NCBI RefSeq assembly: GCF_023715725.1
Contig: NZ_JAMBOT010000002.1
Coordinates: 682,001-746,000 of the forward strand
Length of the DNA stretch: 64,000 nt
Source of the DNA: Paenibacillus pasadenensis
GTDB lineage: Bacteria > Bacillota > Bacilli > Paenibacillales > Paenibacillaceae
Direction of reading: 5' to 3'
Shown piece by piece: positions 33,625 to 41,875 of the stretch. A model generated the notes under the pieces. It saw only the letters and a program-made list of their open reading frames with translations. It had not been told where the DNA came from and made no database searches. Each line of letters opens with the position of its first letter. Within the stretch, counting starts at the first letter, position 1. The position numbers were made by a program, and so were the translations under genes.

Positions 33625-36039
33625 ATGGCGGTGAATTACGACAGACCCATAACAATTTCAGCCGCGGGCAGCCGGCACGCCATTCACTGGCCGGCTCAGC
33701 AGCTTTACTGGTCCGGTTTGGTGGACCGCCTCCGGGTGGCAACGCGCGGAACGGAGTCGTTGGCGCAATACCTGGCGCTGCCCAAAGCTCAGCAGGATAC
33801 GCTTAAAGACGTCGGCGGCTTTGTCGCTGGTGTGCTGGAGGGCGGCCGCCGCAAGGCTTCGGCGGTTGTCAGCCGGGATGTTCTGACGCTCGATCTGGAC
33901 AGCATTCCACCGGGCGGCACAGCAGACGTTATGCGCCGGCTGGAAGGGCTCGGCTGTGCCTACGCGGTCTACTCGACGCGGAAGCATGAGGAAGCCCGGC
34001 CCCGGCTGCGGGTGCTGGTTCCGCCGGATCGGACCGTAACGGCAGACGAATACGAGCCTCTGGCGCGGAAGCTCGGCCAGATCATCGGCATTGAGCTATG
34101 CGACCCGACGACGTTCGAAGCTTCGCGGCTCATGTACTGGCCCAGCTGCAGCGCGGACAGCCAGTATGTCTATCACGCTGCGGACAAGCCGTTCCTCTCC
34201 GCTGATGGCGTGCTGGGCATGTACCAGGATTGGCGCAACGTCGCCGAGTGGCCGGAAGTTCCCGGTGCTGCTAATCCCCGCGTCAAGCTGGGAGCCAAGC
34301 AAGGAGATCCGGCTTCCAAGCAAGGCATTGTTGGCGCGTTCTGCCGGACGTTTAACATCTATCAGGCAATCGACGCATTTCTGGATTATGTCTACTCGGA
34401 GACGGAGGACGGCAGCGGCCGCCTGACCTATGCGGGCGGATCCACCGTCGGCGGCGCGGTTGTGTACGATGACGGGCAATTCCTTTACTCGCATCACGCA
34501 ACGGATCCGTGCAGCGGTCGCTTGGTCAACGCGTTTGACTTGGTGCGGCTGCACCGATTTGGCAGTCAAGACGACGAGGCGAAGCCGGGAACGCCGACGA
34601 ACAAGCTGCCGAGCTATACGGCCATGTCGGCGTTTGCGATGGAGCAAGAGGCTGTCGCAGGGCTACTCAAGCAGGAGCGGTACGACAAGGCGCTGACGTC
34701 GTTCGGCGGAGCTGCCGCCGTTGCGGATCCGGGCGGAGCTGACTCCGATTGGATGAAGCGGCTTGAGATCAACAGCAACGGGCTTTACCTCAAGACGGTG
34801 GACAACCTTCTGGTTATTTTGGAGTTTGACCCGGCGCTGCGCGGCAAGATCGCGTTTGACGAATTTGCCAATCGAGGCTTGGTGCTTGGTCCGTTGCCAT
34901 GGGACGGTCGCGACGAGCGGAGATCCTGGGCGACATCAGACGATGCCGGCATCTACCATTATGTAGAAAAGGTATACAACATCAGTGTTGAAACCAAGAT
35001 TAGCCATGCACTGACGATTATCTCGCACAAGCGCCGTTTCAACGATGTGCAACAGTATCTGGAGGGCTTGGAGTGGGACGGAGTGCCACGGCTTGATACG
35101 CTGCTGACGGATTATCTGGGCGCCGAGGACAGTACGTATACCCGGGCAGTCTCGCGGAAATCCTTCACGGCTGCCGTTGCCAGGGCGATGCAGCCAGGCG
35201 TCAAATATGACTATATGCCGATCTTGGCCGGCACGCAGGGCCTTGGCAAAAGTACGTTTCTGCGGCTTATGGGCAAGCGGTGGTACAGTGATAGCCTCCA
35301 GACGTTTGAAGGTAAAGAAGCCATGGAGCTGATCCAGGGTACCTGGGTCAACGAGATCGGCGAGCTGACAGGCATGAGTAAGTCCGAGAGCAACGCCGTT
35401 AAGCAGTTTCTCTCGCGGACGGAGGACATTTACCGGGAGGCATACGGTAAGCGTACAATGCCGTATCCCCGGCGCTGTGTATTTTTCGGCACAACGAATG
35501 ATTCGGAATTCTTGAGAGACCGCACAGGGAACCGCCGTTTTTGGCCGGTTGACGTCGGACAGGTTCAGCCGACAAAGAGTGTCTTTCGGGATCTGGAGGC
35601 GGAAGTTGATCAGATTTACGCCGAAGCGGTCATGCGCTGGAGGTTCGGTGAGCCGTTGTATCTGTCCGGTGAAGCAGAAGCGGCGGCGAAGGAGCACCAG
35701 GAGGCGCACAGGGAAACGAGCGTTAAAGAGGGCATTATTCGTTCATTTGTGGATAGACCTGTTCCAGAGGATTGGCACAAGCGTGATTTGGCGGCACGGC
35801 GGACGTACTGGTCCGGCGAGTTTGGTTCAGGGCGGGATGGCGCGGAAAGCCCCCGGGACCGGATATGCGCCGCGGAGGTGTGGTGCGAATGCTTCCATTC
35901 AGATATTAAGTTTATGAAGCAGACGGACAGCAGAGAGATTAACGGCATTTTGTCGAGCATGCCGGGGTGGGAGGATTACCGCGGAGCGTTTGGTCCTTAC
36001 GCCTTCCAGCGTGGTTTTAGGCGCAAGCCGGGGCTGTGA
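33625..36039 (+). CDS. Primase / VapE-type SF3 helicase
   Basis: An 804-residue replication protein. The N-terminal part (about 70-190) has an archaeo-eukaryotic primase-like DLD motif (VLTLDLDSI), RPRLRVLVPPDR and DPTTFEASRLMYWPSC. The C-terminal part (about 490-700) is a VapE-like helicase with Walker A AGTQGLGKSTFLRLMG, Walker B region WVNEIGEL, FLSRTEDIYREAYGKR and VFFGTTND then DRTGNRRFWPV. Family members unwind and prime phage DNA. The iteron-like array begins at its stop codon, which supports an origin-linked initiator role. Confidence 0.88.
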   Translation: MAVNYDRPITISAAGSRHAIHWPAQQLYWSGLVDRLRVATRGTESLAQYLALPKAQQDTLKDVGGFVAGVLEGGRRKASAVVSRDVLTLDLDSIPPGGTADVMRRLEGLGCAYAVYSTRKHEEARPRLRVLVPPDRTVTADEYEPLARKLGQIIGIELCDPTTFEASRLMYWPSCSADSQYVYHAADKPFLSADGVLGMYQDWRNVAEWPEVPGAANPRVKLGAKQGDPASKQGIVGAFCRTFNIYQAIDAFLDYVYSETEDGSGRLTYAGGSTVGGAVVYDDGQFLYSHHATDPCSGRLVNAFDLVRLHRFGSQDDEAKPGTPTNKLPSYTAMSAFAMEQEAVAGLLKQERYDKALTSFGGAAAVADPGGADSDWMKRLEINSNGLYLKTVDNLLVILEFDPALRGKIAFDEFANRGLVLGPLPWDGRDERRSWATSDDAGIYHYVEKVYNISVETKISHALTIISHKRRFNDVQQYLEGLEWDGVPRLDTLLTDYLGAEDSTYTRAVSRKSFTAAVARAMQPGVKYDYMPILAGTQGLGKSTFLRLMGKRWYSDSLQTFEGKEAMELIQGTWVNEIGELTGMSKSESNAVKQFLSRTEDIYREAYGKRTMPYPRRCVFFGTTNDSEFLRDRTGNRRFWPVDVGQVQPTKSVFRDLEAEVDQIYAEAVMRWRFGEPLYLSGEAEAAAKEHQEAHRETSVKEGIIRSFVDRPVPEDWHKRDLAARRTYWSGEFGSGRDGAESPRDRICAAEVWCECFHSDIKFMKQTDSREINGILSSMPGWEDYRGAFGPYAFQRGFRRKPGL

Positions 36040-36190
36040 CACTTTGACACTTGGCCTTTGACAGATTCGGAAGTGTCAAAGTCGGTTTTTTGACAGATTC
36101 GGAAGTGTCAAAGCAAGTGTCAAAACAAGTGTCAAAGGAAAAACCCTCGCTGCATAAGGCTTTATTATATTTATTTGACACTTTGACACT
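36036..36190. repeat. TTTGACACT iteron-like array, candidate replication origin
   Basis: Exact TTTGACACT / AGTGTCAAA nonamers occur at 36043, 36072, 36104, 36116, 36128, 36174 and 36182, with partial copies at 36037, 36057 and 36089. Two 25-bp direct repeats (36057-36081 and 36089-36113) each form an inverted repeat TTTGACA...TGTCAAA. AT-rich DNA follows to about 36280. The array sits directly downstream of the primase/helicase gene. The remaining gap to 36331 holds no gene. Function as origin is inference. Confidence 0.7.
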
Positions 36191-36331
36191 TTTTCTAATA
36201 GAGAAGTAAATATAAAGAATTTAAAGGATATAAGGGATATACGATACCGCCTAAAACGCCTAAATAATAAAAAGGTAAGGGATTTTCACGTGAGGCGTGC
36301 ACGCGTAACACACCGACCGGAGGGCTGTCAA

Positions 36332-36553
36332 GTGAGAATTGAAAATTACGAAGCCAGAATTGCGACGGCTAAGAAGCTTCTCCTGGATTATCTGAAACAC
36401 CCCCGATCTGTTCAGGCGGCCTATGCTTATTGCATGTCAAAATGTCCTGAGCTGTCAAAACGGGAAATCAGAGAGACCCGATTGGAGATGGGTGTTGAAT
36501 CTAAGCCTAGATTCGGAATCCAATACTGGAGTCTACCGGAGGAAAATCAATGA
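36332..36553 (+). CDS. Hypothetical phage protein (73 aa)
   Basis: A 73-residue helical protein starting VRIENYEARIATAKKLLLDYL. GGAGGG lies 7 bases before the GTG at 36332; a GTG at 36290 is a weaker start. It overlaps the VRR-NUC gene by four bases. Unknown family. Confidence 0.65.
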   Translation: MRIENYEARIATAKKLLLDYLKHPRSVQAAYAYCMSKCPELSKREIRETRLEMGVESKPRFGIQYWSLPEENQ

Positions 36554-36828
36554 GAGAGAGCGCAATCGAGCAATATTTACGCGACAAGGTGAAAGCTGCG
36601 GGCGGTACAGCCTACAAATGGACGAGCCCGGGGAACTCCGGCGTACCGGACCGCATCGTGATCATGCCTGGCGGCCGGATCCGGTTCGTCGAGTTGAAAG
36701 CACCCGGAGGCAAACCGACCAAGCTGCAGCTGGCGCAACACCGCCGCCTGTCAGCGTTGGGCTGTGATGTTCTGATCATCGACAGCAGGGAGAAGGTCAA
36801 CGACTTCATCGCCGAGGTGAGCCTGTGA
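36550..36828 (+). CDS. VRR-NUC domain nuclease
   Basis: A 92-residue stand-alone VRR-NUC protein of the PD-(D/E)XK superfamily, a predicted structure-specific DNA nuclease. Key residues are seen in SGVPDRIVI (catalytic Asp near 36), FVELKAPGG (Glu-x-Lys near 51) and LQLAQHRRL. Small phage VRR-NUC proteins are typically found beside SNF2-like helicases, as here. Overlaps both neighbours by four bases. Confidence 0.93.
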   Translation: MRESAIEQYLRDKVKAAGGTAYKWTSPGNSGVPDRIVIMPGGRIRFVELKAPGGKPTKLQLAQHRRLSALGCDVLIIDSREKVNDFIAEVSL

Positions 36829-38201
36829 GCTCCACACCGAAAGCCTATGTACCGCATGATTACCAGAGGTTCTGCATCGATCGGCTGCTGACGGCAGATG
36901 CCACAGGCTTGTTTCTCGACATGGGGCTTGGCAAGACGGTCATAACACTAACGGCGATTCACGACTTAAAATATAACCGTTTTGCTGTCCGCCGCACCCT
37001 AGTCATTGCCCCGAAGAAGGTTGCGGAAGCAACCTGGACGAACGAGGCGAGCAAATGGCAGCACCTGCAGCACTTGCGAATCATTCCGGTGCTGGGCAGC
37101 GCAGCAAAGCGGATCCGGGCGCTGAACACGCCGGGCGACATATGGGTGATCAACCGGGACAACGTCGCTTGGCTGGTGGAGCATTACCGCAATGCCTGGC
37201 CGTTCGATATGGTTGTACTGGACGAATTGAGCAGCTTCAAAAACCATCAAGCGAAGCGGTTTAAGTGCCTGACGTGGATTCGGCCACATATAAAGCGCAT
37301 TGTTGGGCTGACCGGCACGCCTGCGCCGAACGGACTGCTGGACCTGTGGGCGCAGGTGTTCCTGCTTGACCAGGGCGAGCGGCTGGAGAAGTTCGTCACG
37401 CACTACCGGGAGAAGTATTTTGAACGCAATTACAACGGCTTCGGCTACACGGCCAAGCCCGGAGCCGACGAGGTCATTCACCGGAATATAGCTGATTTGT
37501 GTATCAGCATGAAAGCGGAGGATTACCTGCAGCTGCCGGACGTCACAACGAACGTCATCCCCGTTGTGCTGGATGATAAGGCGGCGGCGCAGTACAAGCG
37601 CATGGAAAAGGATCTTCTGTTGCAGATCGAGGACACGGAGATTACCGCCGCTTCCGCAGCTGTACTAACGGGCAAGCTGTTGCAGCTGTGCAACGGAGCG
37701 CTTTACGATGATGCCCGCAACGTGCATGAGATCCACGACAGCAAGCTAGAGGCATTTTTGGAGCTGATTGAGCAGTTAGCAGGCAAGCCCGCTTTGGTAT
37801 TTTACAGCTACCAGCACGACCTGAGCCGGGTCAAGGCGGCGCTGTCCAAATCCGGGCTCCGCGTCCGTGAGCTTAAAACGCCGCAGGACCAGCTGGACTG
37901 GAATGCCGGACAGATTGATATACTGCTGGCGCATCCGGCCAGCGCCGCGTATGGCCTTAATCTGCAGGACGGTGGTAATCACGTCATATGGTTCGGCCTG
38001 ACATGGAGCCTGGAACTGTATCAGCAGGCAAACGGCCGGCTGCACCGCCAAGGCCAAAAGCAAAAAGTTGTGCTGCACCACTTGGTTGTGCAGAGCGGAG
38101 CCGACGAGGATGTCATGTCTGCGTTGGATGACAAGGCGACCACCCAGGATCGACTGTTGTCGGCGCTTAAAGCCAGAATCGAAAGGGCGAAGAAACCATG
38201 A
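36825..38201 (+). CDS. SNF2-type DEAD-like helicase
   Basis: A 458-residue SF2 ATPase. Motif I is LDMGLGKT near residue 33, motif II VVLDELSSFKN near 117, motif III GLTGTPAPNGLLD near 160, and the C-terminal half has ALVFYSYQHD and the arginine-rich motif VI QQANGRLHRQGQ near 405. GTG start overlaps the nuclease gene. The helicase-nuclease pair probably processes replication forks or recombination intermediates; DNA translocation without strand separation is typical of SNF2 proteins. Confidence 0.93.
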   Translation: MSSTPKAYVPHDYQRFCIDRLLTADATGLFLDMGLGKTVITLTAIHDLKYNRFAVRRTLVIAPKKVAEATWTNEASKWQHLQHLRIIPVLGSAAKRIRALNTPGDIWVINRDNVAWLVEHYRNAWPFDMVVLDELSSFKNHQAKRFKCLTWIRPHIKRIVGLTGTPAPNGLLDLWAQVFLLDQGERLEKFVTHYREKYFERNYNGFGYTAKPGADEVIHRNIADLCISMKAEDYLQLPDVTTNVIPVVLDDKAAAQYKRMEKDLLLQIEDTEITAASAAVLTGKLLQLCNGALYDDARNVHEIHDSKLEAFLELIEQLAGKPALVFYSYQHDLSRVKAALSKSGLRVRELKTPQDQLDWNAGQIDILLAHPASAAYGLNLQDGGNHVIWFGLTWSLELYQQANGRLHRQGQKQKVVLHHLVVQSGADEDVMSALDDKATTQDRLLSALKARIERAKKP

Positions 38202-38545
38202 GCGAAACTGTGAAGCAACCGGACCATTACACGGTTGGAGGCATTGAAACGATAGATTTCATCCGGGCGAAGCTTACGCCAGCTGAGTTTCTTGGTTATT
38301 GCAAGGGTAACGTGCTGAAATATGTGAGCCGCGCACCTTACAAGAACGGAAACGAAGATTACGCGAAAGCGGACACCTATACCGGGTGGATGCAGGAGGC
38401 TGCGATGCAAGTTGGAGACGTTCGGCCAGATGAAATACAGGCACTTCGGAAGAAAGTTCAAACCCAAGAGCAGCATATCGACTTTTACCGGGGGATCAAT
38501 GCCCGCTTGGTAGAGCGAATTAAGTATCTGGAGGACTTGCGATGA
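38198..38545 (+). CDS. DUF3310 family phage protein
   Basis: A 115-residue protein with the DUF3310 signature: QPDHYTVGGIETIDFI, LGYCKGNVLKYVSRAPYKNG and EDYAKADTY in the first 65 residues. The C-terminus is a coiled coil. The family is widespread in phages, often as a nucleotide kinase-like protein, but the function is not established. It overlaps its neighbours by four bases on each side. Confidence 0.9.
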   Translation: MSETVKQPDHYTVGGIETIDFIRAKLTPAEFLGYCKGNVLKYVSRAPYKNGNEDYAKADTYTGWMQEAAMQVGDVRPDEIQALRKKVQTQEQHIDFYRGINARLVERIKYLEDLR

Positions 38546-39144
38546 CCGAACAACAGGCGATTGAACTGCTGAGCTCCTACCGGGCGAAGCAAGCCCGCAT
38601 CAAAACACTGGATGCCCACAGTGTCGGCGGAGGCATTACAATCAGCCGGCTTTGTGAGGACGATCAGCTGCAGCAGCTGCACCAACGCCTGCGCGGGCTG
38701 CCAAGCTATATGTACCTGTCTCGGCAGGAGCTGCAACTTGAGGCGACAGCACACGCCTACTTGGATCGATATCCGGCAGGCACACGGGCACAGCTTGCCG
38801 CCGTGCCGTCCGCCGGAGCAGACACAGAGGACACGGCTCAGCTGCAGGAGCTGCGAGGCAAGATAAAACGGGTGATCGAGGCGCGAGGAGTGGGGACACA
38901 TGACTTGGACACGCTGCTGGAGAGACTGGCAGAGGCTCAGGACTTGCAAACGGAATTGCGCCAGATAGACGCAGCCCTCGAAGCTCTCGCGTCGTACAAG
39001 CCCGAATATGCGCGTCTGCTGCGGTTGCGGTATGTGGAGGATTCCAGCATCGAGAGAGTGGCAGAGAAGCTGCAGGTTTCCCGGAGGACGTATGAGCGAC
39101 TTCGCCCTAGAGCAATAGCCGAATTTGTGAGACTGTCCGGTTAA
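38542..39144 (+). CDS. ArpU/sigma-like late transcription regulator
   Basis: A 200-residue protein ending in a sigma region 4-like helix-turn-helix (LLRLRYVEDSSIERVAEKLQ then VSRRTYERLRPRAIAEFV, about 160-198) with a helical N-terminal domain. This architecture and its place just before the packaging genes fit ArpU/RinA-type regulators, which switch on late phage genes. Four TGGCGG boxes and an extended -10 promoter begin at its stop codon, which suggests it activates the adjacent late operon. Specific DNA target is inference. Confidence 0.78.
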   Translation: MTEQQAIELLSSYRAKQARIKTLDAHSVGGGITISRLCEDDQLQQLHQRLRGLPSYMYLSRQELQLEATAHAYLDRYPAGTRAQLAAVPSAGADTEDTAQLQELRGKIKRVIEARGVGTHDLDTLLERLAEAQDLQTELRQIDAALEALASYKPEYARLLRLRYVEDSSIERVAEKLQVSRRTYERLRPRAIAEFVRLSG

Positions 39145-39183
39145 TGGCGGAAAGTTGGCGGGAGATTGGCGGAATAGTGGCGG
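39145..39183 (+). repeat. Four TGGCGG boxes at 11-bp period, candidate activator site
   Basis: TGGCGG occurs at 39145, 39156, 39167 and 39178, each followed by a different 5-base spacer, so the period is exactly 11 bp, one helical turn. The array lies between the late regulator stop and the late promoter, ending at the expected -35 position. Confidence 0.75.
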
Positions 39184-39202
39184 CAAAAGCCCTGTCAACC
39201 CG

Positions 39203-39211
39203 TGCTAAAAT
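39203..39211 (+). promoter_or_regulatory. Candidate late promoter (extended -10)
   Basis: TGCTAAAAT gives an extended -10 (TAAAAT, 39206-39211). No -35 consensus exists 17 bases upstream (39183-39188), which is typical of activator-dependent promoters. Transcription would start near 39218. Confidence 0.55.
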
Positions 39212-39280
39212 GATATTGTGCCATATATGTAATAGACCGGGGTGATGCCTATTAATTTAGCAACCCCATGTGTAGAGGCA

Positions 39281-39311
39281 AGCCGTCCACCCCATATGGA
39301 CGGCTATTTTT
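39281..39311 (+). terminator. Terminator-like hairpin in the late leader
   Basis: AGCCGTCC (39281-39288) pairs perfectly with GGACGGCT (39298-39305) over a 9-base loop, followed by ATTTTTA. It lies between the candidate late promoter and acb2, so it may act as an attenuator, or shield late genes from early readthrough. Confidence 0.7.
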
Positions 39312-39334
39312 ATGTCAACGGAGGGAGTATTTCG

Positions 39335-39541
39335 ATGGAGCAGCAGATTGAAAACAATTTCCGCTATCATTCACCCAAGGAAGGTCAGCCGGCCAAGTAC
39401 GAGTCGTTGCGGAATAAGGCGAAAGAGCTTGCGGAACTGATTGATGAGCTTTGTCCGAACAGCCGGGAAAAGAGCACGGCTATGACCAATTTGGAACAAT
39501 CGGTCATGTGGGCTAATGCCGCTATAGCACGTAACGAGTAG
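39335..39541 (+). CDS. acb2: Acb2/Tad1-family anti-CBASS cyclic nucleotide sponge
   Basis: A 68-residue protein with the Acb2 helical-hairpin pattern: FRYHSPK near the N-terminus, KAKELAELIDELCPNSREKS and TNLEQSVMWANAAIARN at the C-terminus. Characterised relatives such as phage T4 Vs.4 and Pseudomonas phage PaMx33 Acb2 form oligomers that sequester cyclic di- and trinucleotides, so blocking CBASS and some Thoeris signals. Tyr11 lies where a nucleotide-contacting tyrosine is reported in Acb2 (from memory). The ATG at 39335 has GGAGGG 11 bases upstream. It is flanked by two terminator hairpins. Family call from motif recognition. Confidence 0.85.
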   Translation: MEQQIENNFRYHSPKEGQPAKYESLRNKAKELAELIDELCPNSREKSTAMTNLEQSVMWANAAIARNE

Positions 39542-39558
39542 CGCCTCCGGGCGCTTTT
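39540..39558 (+). terminator. Terminator after acb2
   Basis: AGCGCC (39540-39545) pairs with GGCGCT (39550-39555) over a TCCG tetraloop, followed by four T residues. The stem begins at the acb2 stop codon. Confidence 0.65.
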
Positions 39559-39585
39559 GCTTTTTATTGCGAGGAGGAAGGGGAA

Positions 39586-39897
39586 ATGAGACTAGGTGAC
39601 AGCTTGAAGCTGTATGTGAGCAATCACGCCCATGAGCAATATCAGCATCGCGTCGGCGAACGTTTAAGCCGGCTGCAGCTTGTGCGAGTTGTTCGTCGTA
39701 ATCAGCGAGACGGCTTGATCGGCTACCAGAACGGAAATCACATCCAAATTAATCAGGTGTGGTGGGCGTATGACCGTAAACCGCAGGGGTTGCTTCTCGT
39801 CACTTGCTTTGGCAAAACGACGATGCACTTGCCTGCAGCGCTTAAGTGGGCTATAAGGCACAAGGATCGTATTGACCTTTGCAACATGGCGTACTAG
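39586..39897 (+). CDS. Hypothetical phage protein upstream of terminase
   Basis: A 103-residue basic protein with a [12 protein letters not shown] segment near residue 14, QVWWAYDRK near 57 and a beta-rich middle. GAGGAGGAAGGGG lies directly upstream of the ATG. I do not recognise a function; its constant place just before terS suggests a packaging or DNA-binding accessory. Confidence 0.72.
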   Translation: MRLGDSLKLYVSNHAHEQYQHRVGERLSRLQLVRVVRRNQRDGLIGYQNGNHIQINQVWWAYDRKPQGLLLVTCFGKTTMHLPAALKWAIRHKDRIDLCNMAY

Positions 39898-39938
39898 GCA
39901 AAACAAACTCAAATCGCGGAGGTGGCGGTGAGTGTAAC

Positions 39939-40619
39939 ATGATACACAAGAAAGCGGAGGCCGATTATAAGCGCGGCATGAAATATAAAGAGATTGCCGA
40001 GAAGTACAGTGTTTCCCTGAATACAGTCAAGAGCTGGAAGCAGCGTCACGGCTGGGAACGCCAAAAGGGTGCACACAAAGAAGATAGGGTGCACACAAGC
40101 AAAGGAGCTCCGCCCGGCAACAAAAACGCCGTCGGTAATCGAGGCGGGGCAGCGCCAGCTCGAAACCGAAACGCAGTCTCGCATGGCTTCTTTCAAAAGT
40201 TCCTTCCCCCCGAATCGCTGGAAATCATGGAGGAGCTGCAAACCAGGGCGCCGATTGACATCCTTTGGGAAAACATCATGATCCAGTACACCGCCATCAT
40301 TCGGGCGCAACGGATCATGTACGTTAAGGATCAGAAAGACAAGACAATTGAGCGCGTGGAAGAAAGAAGCGGCATGACTGACGGGGAGAAGTGGGAAGTG
40401 CAGCACGCCTGGGATAAGCAGGCGACATTCCTCCAGGCTCAGAGCCGGGCTATGGCTACTCTCCAAGGGTTAATTCGACAGTACGAGGAAATGTGCCGCG
40501 CGGGTTGGGCCGACGAGGAACAGCAGCTGCGCCTGGATAAGCTCAAGGGCGAAGTTGCCGCCATGAATACGCAGGCTCAGCAGGAGCAAGTCATGCTGGT
40601 GGATGATGTCCATGAGTAA
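39939..40619 (+). CDS. terS: Terminase small subunit
   Basis: DNA-recognition subunit of the packaging motor. The 226-residue protein starts with a helix-turn-helix of the phage terminase type ([26 protein letters not shown], residues 14-39 seen as [12 protein letters not shown] and [11 protein letters not shown]), then [10 protein letters not shown] and a helical region ending in an acidic tail. Related proteins include YqaS/XtmA. GGAGGTGG lies upstream but at 14 bases, so the start is tentative. The end overlaps terL. Confidence 0.88.
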   Translation: MIHKKAEADYKRGMKYKEIAEKYSVSLNTVKSWKQRHGWERQKGAHKEDRVHTSKGAPPGNKNAVGNRGGAAPARNRNAVSHGFFQKFLPPESLEIMEELQTRAPIDILWENIMIQYTAIIRAQRIMYVKDQKDKTIERVEERSGMTDGEKWEVQHAWDKQATFLQAQSRAMATLQGLIRQYEEMCRAGWADEEQQLRLDKLKGEVAAMNTQAQQEQVMLVDDVHE

Positions 40620-41862
40620 ACGACGGATCAGCCTGCAGGCTACCATCGGCAAGGGCTACGCGGAGTTCTGGCGCTTCCGGGGCCGGTACCGCGTCGTCAA
40701 GGGCGGTCGCGGATCCAAAAAGAGCGTCACAGCGGCACTGTCGATTATTCACGGCATGATGAAAATGCCGCTTGCCAATACGCTTGTTGTCCGCAAGACG
40801 TTTAACACGCATAAGGACAGCACCTGGGCGCAGCTCAAATGGGCGGCGAACCGGTTAGGCGTTGCGAAGCTATGGCAATTCAAGAAAAGCCCGCTGGAGG
40901 CCATCTACAAGCCCACTGGGCAAAAAATCCTGTTCCGGGGCCTGGACGATCCGATGTCGATTACATCGATAACGGTCGATACGGGCTATTTGTGCTGGGC
41001 ATGGTTTGAAGAGGCGTACCAGATCCTCAACGAAGACGACTTTGACAAGGTGGACATGTCGATCCGCGGCGAGCTGCCGGAGGGTTATTACAAACAGTTG
41101 ACAATCACGTTTAACCCGTGGAACGAGGCGCATTGGCTCAAAAAGCGCTTCTTCGATGTCCAGGGAAATCCGAACATCCTGGCGCTGACGACGAACTACC
41201 GGAACAACGAGTTCCTGGGCGACGATGATCGCGCGTTGTTCACGTGGATGAAGAAACACAAGCCCAAGCGGCACCGCGTCGAGGGCGATGGGGATTGGGG
41301 CATAGCGGAGGGCGCCGTCTATGAAAACTGGAGCGAAGAGGACTTTGACTGGCAAGCCATCGCCAAACAGGCTGGCTATAAGGCCATCTTCGGTTTGGAC
41401 TTTGGTTACACGAACGATCCGTCGGGCTTTGTGGCTGCACTGATTAACGTCGACGCCAAGAAGCTGTATATCTTCGACGAGCATTACGAGCACGGCATGC
41501 GCAATGAGGATATCGCCGAGATGATCAAGCGCAAGGGCTACGCGAAAGAGCGCGTCGTCGCCGATTCTAGCGAACCAAAGTCCATCGACGAAATCCGCCG
41601 CAAAGGTGTCGACCGGATCCGCGCCGCCGAGAAAGGCCCGGACAGCGTAAAGGTGGGTATTCAGTTTCTGCAAGGCTTCGAAATCATCGTTCACAAGTTT
41701 AACTGTCCGAATACGTCCATGGAGCTTTCCAGCTACGTGTGGGAACAGAACAAGGCAGGGAAGTTCTTGAACCAGCCAATCGACGACTTCAATCACATCT
41801 TGGACGCGCTGCGGTATGCAGCGGAGCAGATCCGCCGCGGCGGGAACGCATCTTTCGCATAA
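40612..41862 (+). CDS. terL: Terminase large subunit (PBSX type)
   Basis: Packaging ATPase and nuclease. The 416-residue protein has Walker [16 protein letters not shown] near residue 31, Walker [14 protein letters not shown] near 128, and the RNase H-like nuclease with [12 protein letters not shown] near 260, [13 protein letters not shown] and [13 protein letters not shown] near 395. ATG at 40612 overlaps the terS stop; GGTGG lies about 9 bases upstream. Confidence 0.95.
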   Translation: MSKRRISLQATIGKGYAEFWRFRGRYRVVKGGRGSKKSVTAALSIIHGMMKMPLANTLVVRKTFNTHKDSTWAQLKWAANRLGVAKLWQFKKSPLEAIYKPTGQKILFRGLDDPMSITSITVDTGYLCWAWFEEAYQILNEDDFDKVDMSIRGELPEGYYKQLTITFNPWNEAHWLKKRFFDVQGNPNILALTTNYRNNEFLGDDDRALFTWMKKHKPKRHRVEGDGDWGIAEGAVYENWSEEDFDWQAIAKQAGYKAIFGLDFGYTNDPSGFVAALINVDAKKLYIFDEHYEHGMRNEDIAEMIKRKGYAKERVVADSSEPKSIDEIRRKGVDRIRAAEKGPDSVKVGIQFLQGFEIIVHKFNCPNTSMELSSYVWEQNKAGKFLNQPIDDFNHILDALRYAAEQIRRGGNASFA

Positions 41863-41875
41863 GTGAGGTGAGACA

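Noticed and set aside
36036..36190. CRISPR-like array
   Set aside because: Repeats are 9 bases, in both orientations and irregularly spaced, with no spacers of constant length.
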